Below, piece after piece: positions 32,552 to 41,958 of a stretch of 64,000 nucleotides of DNA. The stretch comes from JAFEBO01 sp050730655 (GTDB taxonomy: Bacteria > Planctomycetota > Phycisphaerae > Phycisphaerales > UBA1924), in contig JBOHNL010000004.1 of the NCBI GenBank assembly GCA_050730655.1, forward strand, positions 124,001 through 188,000. Reading direction: 5' to 3'. The position numbers and the translations under genes were made by a program. Positions within the stretch are counted from its first letter, which is position 1, and each line of letters opens with the position of its first letter. The notes beneath the pieces are model-generated. The model did no database searches, was not told the origin of the DNA, and worked only from the letters and a program-made list of their open reading frames with translations.

Positions 32552-35500
32552 GTACGCCAGGAACCAAACGGGGTCGAGTCGCGCGCGGCGCGAATCGTGC
32601 TGACTCGGGCAGCGCTCGGACCAACGGCCTTGTCGTTGCCGTTCTCGTTGCGCTTGTGTCGGCGGGCGGGCTTTTCTGGATTGCACGCTCTCCGGCGAAA
32701 TCGAAACTCGAGATCGTGAAGCCGGCGGATCTTGGCAACGCGCCAACCGCGGACAACGAGCTGAACGGTTCGGACATCACGCTGCAGTTGGTCGATCGGA
32801 ACGATCCGGGGCGACTCGCGGCGGAATTGAAATTGCCGGCGATTCAGCCGCTCGAAGCCAAGCGATATTCCGTGCAGACGCCGTCGGGCTGGCTTTTTCC
32901 GCGCGACGGACGCGTGATTTGGATCCGCGCTGACAAGGCCGACTTGTTTTTGCCGAATCGTCAACAGCTTCCGGAGCGCGGCGACTTCAAGGGCAATGTG
33001 ATCGTGCGTTTGTTCGAAGGTCCGGCGGGACGCAAGATCGATCCGGAAAAGGAAACGCCTCTGATCGAAGCCAAGAGCGAACACATGGCGTTCGACGGCG
33101 CGATCGGCGAATTGCAGATCCCTGAACGCATTGTCATCACTGGCAGCGGGATTTCGTACGCCGGGAAGAACATTCGCGCGTTGTTCAACGATCCTGAGCA
33201 GCGACTTGAACTGCTCACGGCGGATGCGAGCGAGTATCTGCGCTACGACCCGAAGCGGGCGAGGCAAGCGCCGAGCCTTTGGCAGAGTTCGTCTGCTGCG
33301 GGCGCCCCGACGAGCAACTCGCAAAGCTCGCTCCAGGCACGCCAGGCACAGTCGCCAAATTCGAACGCAACGGGCAACAAGCCGCCGGTTGCTTCGGCAG
33401 GCGTGACGCCGCCCGGACGCGAGTCGCTCTATCGCGTGACGGCGGAGCACGAGGTTCGCGCAACGCAGGGTCAACGCGAGATCAAGAGCGATCTGCTCGA
33501 AGTCTTCGCAAGGCTGATCGACAACCAGGCACCGAAAAAGCCGGGGCCGATTGCCCAAGCTGCGAGCAGGCAAACGAGTGATACGGGTTCGTTCGCGATC
33601 CGACGCGTTTCGATGCAGCAGCCTGAAGGAACTCCTCTGCTTCGGCGCGAAGAGATTCCGGCGGCAGATCGCGCATCGAATGACGATCCGGTGGAAATCC
33701 TCTGGCAGGGACGGCTCGAGATTCGTCCGCTGCCGGCCGCGAACGAGTTGCTCACATCAAACGACCTTGCGGTTCGATTCGCGGGAACCTCGAAACGTGT
33801 GACGATCGCCGATCGCGGCGCGGATATTTCGGGCGTTGGCGATGCTGTCACCTATCTCGACACAATCCGCGAGGCCCGAATCTCGAGCGTGAAACCCGAG
33901 GGAGTCCTGCTCCGGGGCGAAAAGTCCGGGCGGGTGATCGCGTCGGATGCGCGGATGAACCTGGCCTCCGGACTTGCGGACTTCCGCGGCGCGGGACGAT
34001 TCGAAAACCTTGACTCGGACGATCTCGCGCATGAAGCGCAACGCTCGATCGCGTGGGCTGAATCGGCGCAATTGACGTTCGGCCTCGATGCCAAGGGCGA
34101 TCCGAAGACATTGAAGAACGCCGCTTTCCATGGCGGAGTGCAGGCAAAGGGCGGCCAATCGATCGCGAAGGCAGACGCCATGACCGCGGAGTTCGATCCG
34201 GCGTTTGCGGATCGCCCGGTCCTTCAGCACGTCAATCTTTCAGGCAATGCCACGGCAACCGACGCGCAGGGAGGCGGATTGCACGCCAAGTCTGTGGATA
34301 TTCGATTTGCGGCGCCGAGCGCGCTCGAGAAGGAGCCCGCGGCACAACTGCTGCTCGCGCGTGGCGATGTCGAAGCGACGGCCAAGAGTTCGACGCTTCG
34401 CGCGCAGCAGCTTGATGTTCAACTTGGCAACGACCCAGAAGGCAAGATCAGCGCTCTCTTTGTGAACGCTCGCGAGCAGGTGCAGATTGAAGGCAAGGAC
34501 GGCCTTCGCGCGGGCTGCGATGAACTTGCCGCGGACATTCAGACGCAGAACGCCGAACTCGCGGGCGAAATCGTCGTGCTCGCAAAGGGCGATTCGAGCG
34601 TCAGCGGCCGGCGCATGAAACTCGAGGGCGAAACGTCGAGGCTTGAAGTCGTCGGTGAAGGTTCGTTCCACCACGAGGGCGTGAGCAAGACCGGCGCGCG
34701 TCAGGTTGCGTCGGCAAAGTGGTCGGAAGGAATGACGTACGAAGATTCGACCGGCATACTTGAAGCCCGGGGCGGCGCGGTCGCTGAAGCCATGCCCGAT
34801 GATCGCACACGCGACACGCTGCAGGCTAATGAAGTGCGTGTGAAACTGACCGCTACGGGAGAACGCCACGCAACGATCGATGCGCTCGGGACCAACGACA
34901 AGAACAGCGACCAGAACATCAAACGCGACATCGTGAGCGTTATCGCAATCGGCCAGAGCGACGCGGCCCCCGCGAAGATCGAGTCGCGCCGATACGACGC
35001 GCCAGTTCCGCAAGACGGCGACGGCCCGATGCCGAAGCTCGAGCGTCTGCTCTATCTCGAATCGCGTGAAGTGCAGGCCGACAACAGCTCGGGCACGCTT
35101 GCAACGCCCGGCGCGGGACGAATCCTGATCGTGGATCGCCGCGATGCAAGCGCGGAGAAGCCGAAGACTCCTGCCGCGGCATCACCCGTGGACATGGGTT
35201 CGACCGGCAAAGGTCAGACCCTCTTCACCTGGCGCGATTCGATGTCGATGAATCGCCCGACACAGACGATTCGTCTCAACGGCGAGGTGCGGCTGACGAA
35301 CGAGCGCCCGGTCGATCGCCTTATCACGCAGCTTGATTGTGAACGCCTCACGGCAACTTTGCTCGAAGAAGCGCGCCCGACCGGCGGCGATCCCCTCAAT
35401 GAAAGTCGCGGCCAGTTGTCGCGTGCGATCGCAGAAGGCAACGCCCGCCTCAAGAGCGGCACGAAAGAACTGCTCGGCCAGATCATCGATTACGACGCGA

Positions 35501-35658
35501 TTGCCGGCACGGCGATGGCGGGATCGGACAACAACACCATGGTCACGCTGATCGATTCGCAGTCGGCGTCGCCGGTTTCTGCGAAGTCGATTCTGTGGGA
35601 TATTGGCAGAGGCCGCGTTGAAGTGCGTGCGGTGTCAACGGTCGTTGCGCCCAAATAG
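32548..35658 (+). CDS. Very large LptC/LptA (OstA-like) protein
   Basis: A 1036-residue protein with one N-terminal membrane anchor (about residues 26-46, VVAVLVALVSAGGLFWIARS). Beyond it most of the chain is beta-strand-like repeats alternating phrases such as GNVIVRLFEG, ITGSGISYAGKN, GDVEATAKSSTLRAQQLDVQL-like and GEVRLTNERPVDRLITQ, which is the rhythm of LptC and OstA/LptA beta-jellyroll modules. A low-complexity Ser/Gln/Ala linker is near residues 245-285. LptC and LptA carry LPS across the periplasm and are near 190 residues each, so this would be a fused or expanded bridge. The TTG start overlaps the kdsD stop, which fits. I inferred the family from pattern and context, not from a single decisive motif. 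Confidence 0.65.
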   Translation: MSTPGTKRGRVARGANRADSGSARTNGLVVAVLVALVSAGGLFWIARSPAKSKLEIVKPADLGNAPTADNELNGSDITLQLVDRNDPGRLAAELKLPAIQPLEAKRYSVQTPSGWLFPRDGRVIWIRADKADLFLPNRQQLPERGDFKGNVIVRLFEGPAGRKIDPEKETPLIEAKSEHMAFDGAIGELQIPERIVITGSGISYAGKNIRALFNDPEQRLELLTADASEYLRYDPKRARQAPSLWQSSSAAGAPTSNSQSSLQARQAQSPNSNATGNKPPVASAGVTPPGRESLYRVTAEHEVRATQGQREIKSDLLEVFARLIDNQAPKKPGPIAQAASRQTSDTGSFAIRRVSMQQPEGTPLLRREEIPAADRASNDDPVEILWQGRLEIRPLPAANELLTSNDLAVRFAGTSKRVTIADRGADISGVGDAVTYLDTIREARISSVKPEGVLLRGEKSGRVIASDARMNLASGLADFRGAGRFENLDSDDLAHEAQRSIAWAESAQLTFGLDAKGDPKTLKNAAFHGGVQAKGGQSIAKADAMTAEFDPAFADRPVLQHVNLSGNATATDAQGGGLHAKSVDIRFAAPSALEKEPAAQLLLARGDVEATAKSSTLRAQQLDVQLGNDPEGKISALFVNAREQVQIEGKDGLRAGCDELAADIQTQNAELAGEIVVLAKGDSSVSGRRMKLEGETSRLEVVGEGSFHHEGVSKTGARQVASAKWSEGMTYEDSTGILEARGGAVAEAMPDDRTRDTLQANEVRVKLTATGERHATIDALGTNDKNSDQNIKRDIVSVIAIGQSDAAPAKIESRRYDAPVPQDGDGPMPKLERLLYLESREVQADNSSGTLATPGAGRILIVDRRDASAEKPKTPAAASPVDMGSTGKGQTLFTWRDSMSMNRPTQTIRLNGEVRLTNERPVDRLITQLDCERLTATLLEEARPTGGDPLNESRGQLSRAIAEGNARLKSGTKELLGQIIDYDAIAGTAMAGSDNNTMVTLIDSQSASPVSAKSILWDIGRGRVEVRAVSTVVAPK

Positions 35659-36490
35659 TGCGCTGGGCGAAGGCTCAGCGACCGGTTTGCGGATGGCCTG
35701 TGCGTTTTTCCCGAGCAGGACAAATTCATGCAAAGCGGGTGAATAAACCGCCATGACGTCGATCTGATTGGGCCAAATATTTCCGCCCGACTGGCCTTCC
35801 TCTGAAGCGCCGCCCCAAACCTGAAGCGCAGCGATCCGACGTTCGCTATCGCATATGGGGATAACTGAAAGCACAACGGGGCGCAAAGCCCTGCCTTCCG
35901 CATCTTTCCCCGCAACGCGAAACCGCGTTTTGGCGATCTCCAGCACGCAGTTTCCTTCGGAATCTGCGTGGAGGGTTGCTTTATGAACGACTCCATCGGA
36001 TGTTTCGAACGTTCCAAGGGCTTCGCGGTGGTCTACAGAACGGGTCGCTCTCAACATCAAGCGATGAAACGAGTTTCGATCCGGAGTGCAAGGACCGAGA
36101 TGCCGCTGGACTCTCGATGAACCTAGCCGCGATGCGTAAGTCGCCTTCACAACGTTCGAACGGTACATCGCCAAGTTCCGCAGTTTCACCCGGGGCCTGG
36201 CAATCAGTCCACCCACCAGAACCGTCGTCGGCAACGAACCAGGCGCGTAGTCCGAAGTGAATCGTGTCCGGAATCTCAACTTGCGCTCTTCCCCGATCGT
36301 CCGTCATCATGATCGCTGATCGAATACCGGCTCGCATCACATAGGTGCGCGGCTCGATGTTGATGACGGCATTCGAACACGGACGTCCCGAGGAATCATG
36401 AATCTCCAGCGTCAGCGGCTTGTACGAAATACAGCCGGGGATGAGCAATAGCGCGATCCATGTCAACACGCTACGAGCATACCTGCGCAT
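35635..36490 (-). pseudogene. Lipoprotein gene interrupted by an apparent frameshift
   Basis: The first part (from ATG 36490) has a lipoprotein signal ending LIPGC (Cys20) and then a transthyretin/carboxypeptidase-like Ig module (LTLEIHDSSGRPCSNAVINI). It stays protein-like to about residue 125 and then degenerates before a stop at 35981. The second part, in another frame, becomes protein-like from about 36100 (HREALGTFETSDGVVHKATL and on to VMAVYSPALHEFVLLG) and stops at 35635. The two halves meet between about 36060 and 36180, as expected after a single-base indel. It could be a decayed gene or a sequence error. Alternatively the second half starts separately at ATG 36057. Its last 24 bp overlap the LptC/A-like gene. 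No function is known. Confidence 0.55.
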
Positions 36491-36531
36491 ATCGGTTTCC
36501 AGTATTGCCCGACCTGCGATCCGCTACGTAT

Positions 36532-37101
36532 TCACGCCGACGTGCGATCGACAATGTTGTACGACTCGCGCTCGCCTCTCCCGCGCACCGGATAATCCTT
36601 GCGGAGCGGGTGCGCCGGGTAGTCTTCCCACGTCAGGATGCGACGCAGGTCGGGATGGTTCTTGAAGCGAATCCCGAACATGTCGAAGACTTCGCGTTCG
36701 GTCCATTCCGCGCCCGGCCAGAGATCGCAGACGCTGTCGACAACCAGGCCGGGATCGTTCACGATGCCGTCGGTCGGGAGCGTCGGATCCACATAGATCT
36801 TGACAAAGAAGCGGTCATCGCGAGAGTGGCTCAGCAGGTTGTACACAACCGCGAAACGTCCGGGCTGCGCCGATGGATAGTTCAGATAATCGATCCCAAT
36901 CACGTCGGACAGGAAGTTGTAGTCGCAGGCTGGATCGCTCTTGAGGAAGGCCATGACTTCGTGCGCATCGGCCGCGCTGACGATCAGCGTTGACTGGCCC
37001 CGGAACTCAGTCGCGCGGAACGACTTCGACGGGAACTTGCCCTTAAGGACCTTAAACGTTGGATGATCGAGCGTCGGGCCATTTGTCGAGGGGGTGGACA
37101 T
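36532..37101 (-). CDS. nuoC: NADH-quinone oxidoreductase subunit C
   Basis: A 189-residue 30-kDa-type subunit of respiratory complex I, part of the peripheral arm. The signature is EWTEREVFDMFGIRFKNHPD followed by LRRILTWEDYPAHPLRKDYP. An N-terminal alpha/beta domain precedes it. The ATG at 37101 has AAGGAAAG upstream. No other nuo gene is visible in the 64 kb, so it stands apart from the usual nuoABCD order. Its upstream neighbour on the same strand (30 bp away) and the downstream lipoprotein are of unknown role. Confidence 0.93.
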   Translation of the reverse strand: MSTPSTNGPTLDHPTFKVLKGKFPSKSFRATEFRGQSTLIVSAADAHEVMAFLKSDPACDYNFLSDVIGIDYLNYPSAQPGRFAVVYNLLSHSRDDRFFVKIYVDPTLPTDGIVNDPGLVVDSVCDLWPGAEWTEREVFDMFGIRFKNHPDLRRILTWEDYPAHPLRKDYPVRGRGERESYNIVDRTSA

Positions 37102-37131
37102 GTTGCTTTCCTTGGCCGGAGGGTAGCCGAT

Positions 37132-37902
37132 TCAGCGAAGCTCGAGGATTGCCAGAACGGGCGCGGGCGAATCGCCTCGAATCACAACGGGTTTTCCCAA
37201 CTCCGCCGCCAATTGTGCGAGCAGCGCGTAGGGCGCGAGATCGCTCTGCTGTGATTCGCCGCCGACCGCTGCCCCGAAGCAGACTGCCCGCACGGCCGAC
37301 ATGGGCACGACTTCCCGCAGTCGCTCGACAAAGTCCGTCAATCGAAACTGCTCGTCCTTCGGAAAAATCGCGGGTGGCTCGAGGAAGATCCCGACGCTCT
37401 CGTGCTTGCGCGAAACTGAGAGCAACCCGGGAATATCCGAAACCAGCGAGCCGAGCCGTGGCCAGACCAGCAACTCCGCGTCGCGCGCGAGACAGACTTC
37501 TACCAGGGCCCTCATTCCATCGTCGAGCGACTCCTTGCCACGGCCGGACCACGCATGAAAGCCATGTTCGATGTCGTCCTCAGTTCGATCGACCGGCAAC
37601 TCGCCGGCGCGAACGACCACACGAACCACATGACCACTCCCGGTACCGGCCAACATTTTTTCGGCCGCCTCGCGCACACCGACATCCGCGATCGCGAAGG
37701 GCGCAATCTCTGCCCATACCTCACCCGTTCGGGCGTTTCGAACGTGTAACTCGGGGGGCGTCAGGGTGAGGTAGTCCACGCAGGTAGCGTAGTTCAAAGT
37801 CGCGAAGCCGCGTCCGCCGATGCTTGAAACGTCAGCGATTTCGATCGACTGGCAAGCGCTTTGCGGAGCAGGCGTATCACCAACGAAGATGACGATTGCC
37901 AC
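37132..37902 (-). CDS. Protein of unknown function upstream of nuoC
   Basis: Up to 256 residues. From about residue 42 the sequence reads as a compact alpha/beta protein: ELHVRNARTGEVWAEIAPFA, AELLVWPRLGSLVSDIPGLL and a late RAVCFGAAVGG. No family is recognised and there is no signal peptide. The true start may be a GTG at 37779 (product about 215 residues), since the preceding 40 residues overlap a likely divergent promoter zone; neither start has a clear ribosome-binding site. The gene ends 30 bp before nuoC on the same strand and may share its transcript. Confidence 0.6.
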   Translation of the reverse strand: MAIVIFVGDTPAPQSACQSIEIADVSSIGGRGFATLNYATCVDYLTLTPPELHVRNARTGEVWAEIAPFAIADVGVREAAEKMLAGTGSGHVVRVVVRAGELPVDRTEDDIEHGFHAWSGRGKESLDDGMRALVEVCLARDAELLVWPRLGSLVSDIPGLLSVSRKHESVGIFLEPPAIFPKDEQFRLTDFVERLREVVPMSAVRAVCFGAAVGGESQQSDLAPYALLAQLAAELGKPVVIRGDSPAPVLAILELR

Positions 37903-37934
37903 GGAGTGTGGCCTCGGCGTCCGGGAGATATGTC

Positions 37935-38192
37935 ATGGTCGCCCAAAGCCCCACCGCTACCCAATCTGCCACACGCGAAGATCTCGGCGATTTCACGACC
38001 CCGCAGCTCGTTGAACAGATCATCGAGATCAACCCGACCGCGAGCACGGCCTATCTCCATCAGTTCGGCCGGGGCGAACTCCGCGAATATCTCGAGCATC
38101 TTTTGTTTGCCCAGCGCCCGCGTGGACGCGACGCGGTCTGGACGCGCCCGGCAGAGGCACACGGCATTCTCTTCGCCGAAGCGAACGACTGA
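37935..38192 (+). CDS. Small conserved-looking hypothetical protein
   Basis: An 85-residue acidic protein. An N-terminal Ser/Thr/Ala-rich stretch is followed by helical sequence (LVEQIIEINPTASTAYLHQF and LREYLEHLLFAQRPRGRDA). GGGAGA lies 8 nt upstream of the ATG. No domain is recognised. It stands alone between the minus-strand unknown gene and a TolB-like lipoprotein gene. Confidence 0.6.
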   Translation: MVAQSPTATQSATREDLGDFTTPQLVEQIIEINPTASTAYLHQFGRGELREYLEHLLFAQRPRGRDAVWTRPAEAHGILFAEAND

Positions 38193-38346
38193 TCCGGCAA
38201 TTGTCGCCGATCGCCGTCCGTCGCCTGCGCTGAACGTGCGCCAAAATGCGCGCGTTGTTTATTCGGACTCAATTCGATTCCTGGTCAGGTCGATCTGCGG
38301 GAAGACCGGCGGCAGGCTGCCGACGCGGTCGCACAGGAGATCGATC

Positions 38347-39705
38347 ATGCGTCTTTCCGCCACTCTCGCGCGCCTCGTCCTTGCCGGTACCGCTGCTGGA
38401 ATCGCGTCCTGCGGCACGTCCATGGTCTCCAAAGGCGAACGCTCCAGTGACGGCCATGCTGCCGTCTACGCCACCGAAGCGGAAATGACTGCCGCTCACA
38501 AATCCGGTGATGCCGAAGTTTTCCCGCCCCAGAACGCATCCGCCCAGCCGATTTCAGCGCAACCAGCAGCGCTCGGGGGCGAACCGATAGCCATGTTCGC
38601 GCAGCGGCCCGAAACCGATCGCGCACTGGTTCCCGACTCGGCTCCGGCTCGCCGCGAACGATTCGCCGAGACCGGCCCGGTCAGCACCGACGGCTTGACC
38701 CAGATCTCCTTCGCGCAGGAAGGCGAAGACTTTGACCCGACGCTCACGCCCGATGGCAAGCAGGTTGTTTTCGCCAGCACACAGCATCGCGCGACGAGCG
38801 ATATTTTCGTCAAGCCTGTGAATGGCAGCGTCATCACGCAGCTTACGAACGATCCTTCTGACGATTCGATGCCGGCCGTCAGCCCCGATGCGAAGCGCAT
38901 CGCGTTTACCAGCAACCGTGCCGGCCCTTGGAACATCTACGTCATGCCGATGTCGGGTGGCAAACCTGTGCAGATCACGGCGACTGCCGCTCATGACCTG
39001 CATCCGTCGTGGTCGCCCGATGGAACCAAGCTTGTTTTCTGCCGCCTCGGTGAAGTTTCGCGCCGCTGGGAACTCTGGATGGTTGAAGCCGCGAATCCGA
39101 GCTCGGGCAGCTTCCTCGGCTATGGCATGCTCCCGCAGTGGTGCCCGAAGGCCGGAACCGGCGCTTCGGGTGGCGATCGAATTCTCTTCCAACTTCCGCG
39201 CGAGCGCGGCGCTCGCACGTTTGGCGTGTGGGCCATGGATTTCAAGGACGGCGCCACCAGCAACCCGATGGCGATCGTGACGAGCAACAACTCGGCGCTG
39301 ATCAACCCGGCCTGGTCGCCCGACGGCCGTTTCATCGTCTACGCCGAAGTGCCCGCTCCTGCCGGCCGCGTTGAGATCAACCAGACTCGACCGACTCAGT
39401 CGGATCTCTGGATGATCGCGGCGGATGGCTCAGCGAAGGTTCGCCTGACCGACGGCAATGCCGTCGCACTGATGCCGAGCTGGGGCGTCGACAATCGCCT
39501 GGTGTTCTTCAGCGACCGTGGTGGGCGCGGCAACGTTTGGACCATGGATACCAGGTCCGCGGCCTTGGCGTGCAGCAGCTTTGTTCCGGCCGCGACGGCA
39601 GCGGTCCCGCAAACGCAGCCGGTCGTCGAGACCGCCGCGGCGACGCAGCATGCGGCGCCCCAGGTGGTTGAGCATGTCGCCGCCGTCGAAGAAGAAAAAC
39701 ACTGA
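38347..39705 (+). CDS. TolB-like PD40 beta-propeller lipoprotein
   Basis: A 452-residue lipoprotein: signal peptide with lipobox IASC (Cys22), a disordered Ala/Pro/Gln linker to about 110, then a beta-propeller of PD40 repeats. Characteristic repeats are PTLTPDGKQVVFAST, PAVSPDAKRIAFTSNRAG, PSWSPDGTKLVFCR and PAWSPDGRFIVYAE. A tail rich in Ala/Val/Gln follows. TolB of the Tol-Pal system has the same repeats, but this protein lacks the TolB N-terminal domain, so it is only TolB-like. AGGAG lies 7 nt upstream of the ATG. A strong terminator follows 40 bp after the stop. Confidence 0.82.
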   Translation: MRLSATLARLVLAGTAAGIASCGTSMVSKGERSSDGHAAVYATEAEMTAAHKSGDAEVFPPQNASAQPISAQPAALGGEPIAMFAQRPETDRALVPDSAPARRERFAETGPVSTDGLTQISFAQEGEDFDPTLTPDGKQVVFASTQHRATSDIFVKPVNGSVITQLTNDPSDDSMPAVSPDAKRIAFTSNRAGPWNIYVMPMSGGKPVQITATAAHDLHPSWSPDGTKLVFCRLGEVSRRWELWMVEAANPSSGSFLGYGMLPQWCPKAGTGASGGDRILFQLPRERGARTFGVWAMDFKDGATSNPMAIVTSNNSALINPAWSPDGRFIVYAEVPAPAGRVEINQTRPTQSDLWMIAADGSAKVRLTDGNAVALMPSWGVDNRLVFFSDRGGRGNVWTMDTRSAALACSSFVPAATAAVPQTQPVVETAAATQHAAPQVVEHVAAVEEEKH

Positions 39706-39745
39706 CACCAGCAATTCGCCCGAAGGCGATTCACAGACCGATAAG

Positions 39746-39782
39746 GACGAGTGTCCGGATCACCCGGGCACTCGTCTTTTTT
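39746..39782 (+). terminator. Rho-independent terminator after the TolB-like gene
   Basis: A 13-bp stem (39746-39758 with 39764-39776, one G-U pair) around a 5-nt loop is followed by six T. It separates the TolB-like gene from the next lipoprotein gene. Confidence 0.9.
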
Positions 39783-39812
39783 CGTATTTGAACGCGCTAC
39801 CCGGAGGGTGAC

Positions 39813-40637
39813 GTGCAGCAGCGGATCGGATCGTTAAGTCGTGTTTTTGCGGTCGCTTGTATCGCGATGTGGGCTGCTTCGCTGATTGGCTGTCAGGCCA
39901 AGCCCGAACTCGACGCCCCGCGATTTACCATCAGCCCGTACGACCAGTCGCATGGTGAGTTGCTGTGGGCAGTTGCGCCCTTGCGGAATGAATCCGCCAC
40001 CACCACCGTCGATCCGCTTGCCATGAGCGACAAGATTGTCGAGGCACTCGAACAGGTGCACGGCATTCGGGCTCTCCCGATGAATCGCACGCTCGAAACC
40101 ATGCGTGCGATCAGGATGCCGATGCTCCGAACTCCGGCCGACGCCAACAAGCTTGCAGAGGCTCTTGGCGTCGATGCCCTCGTTGTCGGGGCAATCACGG
40201 CGTACGACCCCTACGACCCGCGGCTGGGCCTTGCGTTGACCGTCGTCCCCAGGACGTCGGCGATGAACGGGCTAGCCCAGGTCGATACCGGCAAGCTTGA
40301 TGCTCGAGCGGTGCAAACCAGCACAACAGAAATCACGCAGCAATTTGCTGTCCTCGGCGAGCCGACCTCGTCGGCTTCTCTGCTCTTTGACGGCAAGAAC
40401 CAAGCAGTCCAGATGGACGTCCGCACCTATGCCGAAGGGCGGGCAGAGCGGGTGTCTGCCGCGGGATGGCGCCGGTACCTCCGCAGCGTCGACCTTTTCG
40501 CTGAATTCGCCGCGTATCGCACGGTGGATCAGCTGGTTCAGGCCGAGACGCTGCGGCTGGCGAAGCTCCATCCAAAGCCCAAACAAATTGAAACAGCAAA
40601 GTCCGAGAAATCGACCGCAAGCGCGGCTGGGCATTGA
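39813..40637 (+). CDS. Lipoprotein of unknown function, CsgG/LpoB-like fold suspected
   Basis: A 274-residue lipoprotein with signal sequence and lipobox LIGC (Cys27). The mature part has alternating strands and helices including ELLWAVAPLRNES, DKIVEALEQVHGIRALPMNR, and LGVDALVVGAITAYDPYDP. The phrase order 'find effector, default name, then VDALVVGAI' is what CsgG N-domain, LpoB and PelC-like envelope proteins show, so a similar fold is suspected. The GTG start has GGAGG 6 nt upstream. It is followed by about 280 bp without a gene before the recombinase gene. Confidence 0.6.
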   Translation: MQQRIGSLSRVFAVACIAMWAASLIGCQAKPELDAPRFTISPYDQSHGELLWAVAPLRNESATTTVDPLAMSDKIVEALEQVHGIRALPMNRTLETMRAIRMPMLRTPADANKLAEALGVDALVVGAITAYDPYDPRLGLALTVVPRTSAMNGLAQVDTGKLDARAVQTSTTEITQQFAVLGEPTSSASLLFDGKNQAVQMDVRTYAEGRAERVSAAGWRRYLRSVDLFAEFAAYRTVDQLVQAETLRLAKLHPKPKQIETAKSEKSTASAAGH

Positions 40638-40915
40638 GGTTGCAAACGCAAGTCCTTGCTCAACAAAGCGTTAAGTTACCAAAATCTGACGGGTCCGAGA
40701 AACCTTTGAGGGCGTCTCGTCCGTATAAGCTTTCGGGAAATATGTTGGTCCGACAAGACTTACGTCCTTCCGGTACGACGGTGTTCAGCCAGAGGGGGCG
40801 AGAACCGATTGAGAGACTGCCATTGAGGTTCTGCCGTCGACTCGTGACGTGCGTTATCCGCCGAGCAAAGTCCGCTAGCAGGGGTTGAACCCTGCCGCGG
40901 CCCGGAGAGTTTCCG

Positions 40916-41950
40916 ATGTCCACACTTCCGATTATCCAGATGTTCACCAGCTACCTTGGCGACGAGCGCCATTTCAGCCCGTACACCGCGCGCTGCTATG
41001 GGGCCGACTTGCGTCAGTACGTCGAGTACCTGACGAAGGAATTCGCGATCAAGGCGGGCGAAGAGCAGGAAAAGAACGCGACGAACAAGGTGACGGAGCA
41101 GGCCCGCACGGGTCAGCGTCCGACCGTTTCCGGCGCAGATTTCCACCCGGCCAATCTCACTGACGCGATTTGCCAGGCTTCGGCGGATGTCATCCGCGGA
41201 TTCCTCGCTCACCTTGGTGAAAACCAGTACTCTGCCGCAACGATGGCGCGCAAGATTGCGACGCTTCGTTCGTTCTACAAGTGGGCCGATCGGCGGGGCG
41301 TTGCTTCGGGCAACCCGATGACACTGATCCGCACGCCCCGCCAGGGCAAGCGCCTTCCGAAGGCGATCTCGATCGAACAGGTTGAGAAGCTTCTCGCGGC
41401 ACCGGACGACAACGATGTACTCGGTCGTCGCGATCGCGCGATGCTCGAGACGCTCTATTCGACCGGCCTGCGCGTCAGCGAACTCATCGGCCTCGAAGTC
41501 GAAGACCTCGACATCGCGGGCGAAGCGCTGCATGTGCGGGGCAAGGGCAAGAAGGAACGCATCGTTCCGCTCGGCAGCCATGCCATCGGCGCGATCAATC
41601 GCTACGCCGAACTGGTGCGCAATGACCCACGGTTCACGAACTGCTGGAACCAGGATCGCAAGACCCGTCCGCTCTTTGTGAACAAGCATGGCGGCCGGCT
41701 CAGCAGCCGTTCGGTTCGCCGCAAGCTCGACAAGTATCTCAAGCAGGTCGGCCTGGATCCGACCATCAGCCCGCACACGCTTCGCCACAGCTTTGCGACG
41801 CACCTTCTGGACAACGGCGCGGATCTGCGCAGCGTTCAGGAGTTGCTTGGCCACCAGTCGCTCAGCACGACGCAGGTGTACACGCATCTCACGGCCCAGC
41901 GCATGCAGGACGCGTATAACCGCGCCCACCCGCGTGCGCAGGCAAGCTGA
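40916..41950 (+). CDS. Tyrosine recombinase XerC/XerD
   Basis: A 344-residue site-specific recombinase of the type that resolves chromosome dimers at dif. Catalytic residues are all visible: Arg186 in STGLRVSEL, Lys210 in GKGKKER, His287 and Arg290 in HTLRH, His313 in LGHQSLSTTQ, and nucleophile Tyr322 in VYTH. The N-terminal SAM-like domain contains an insert of roughly 35-40 residues (about 46-85, with Lys/Glu/Thr-rich sequence), which makes it longer than the usual 300. No prophage or integron context is seen, and the gene stands between unrelated genes, so a housekeeping Xer role is likely. Whether it is XerC or XerD cannot be decided here. Confidence 0.92.
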   Translation: MSTLPIIQMFTSYLGDERHFSPYTARCYGADLRQYVEYLTKEFAIKAGEEQEKNATNKVTEQARTGQRPTVSGADFHPANLTDAICQASADVIRGFLAHLGENQYSAATMARKIATLRSFYKWADRRGVASGNPMTLIRTPRQGKRLPKAISIEQVEKLLAAPDDNDVLGRRDRAMLETLYSTGLRVSELIGLEVEDLDIAGEALHVRGKGKKERIVPLGSHAIGAINRYAELVRNDPRFTNCWNQDRKTRPLFVNKHGGRLSSRSVRRKLDKYLKQVGLDPTISPHTLRHSFATHLLDNGADLRSVQELLGHQSLSTTQVYTHLTAQRMQDAYNRAHPRAQAS

Positions 41951-41958
41951 AGCGGCGT

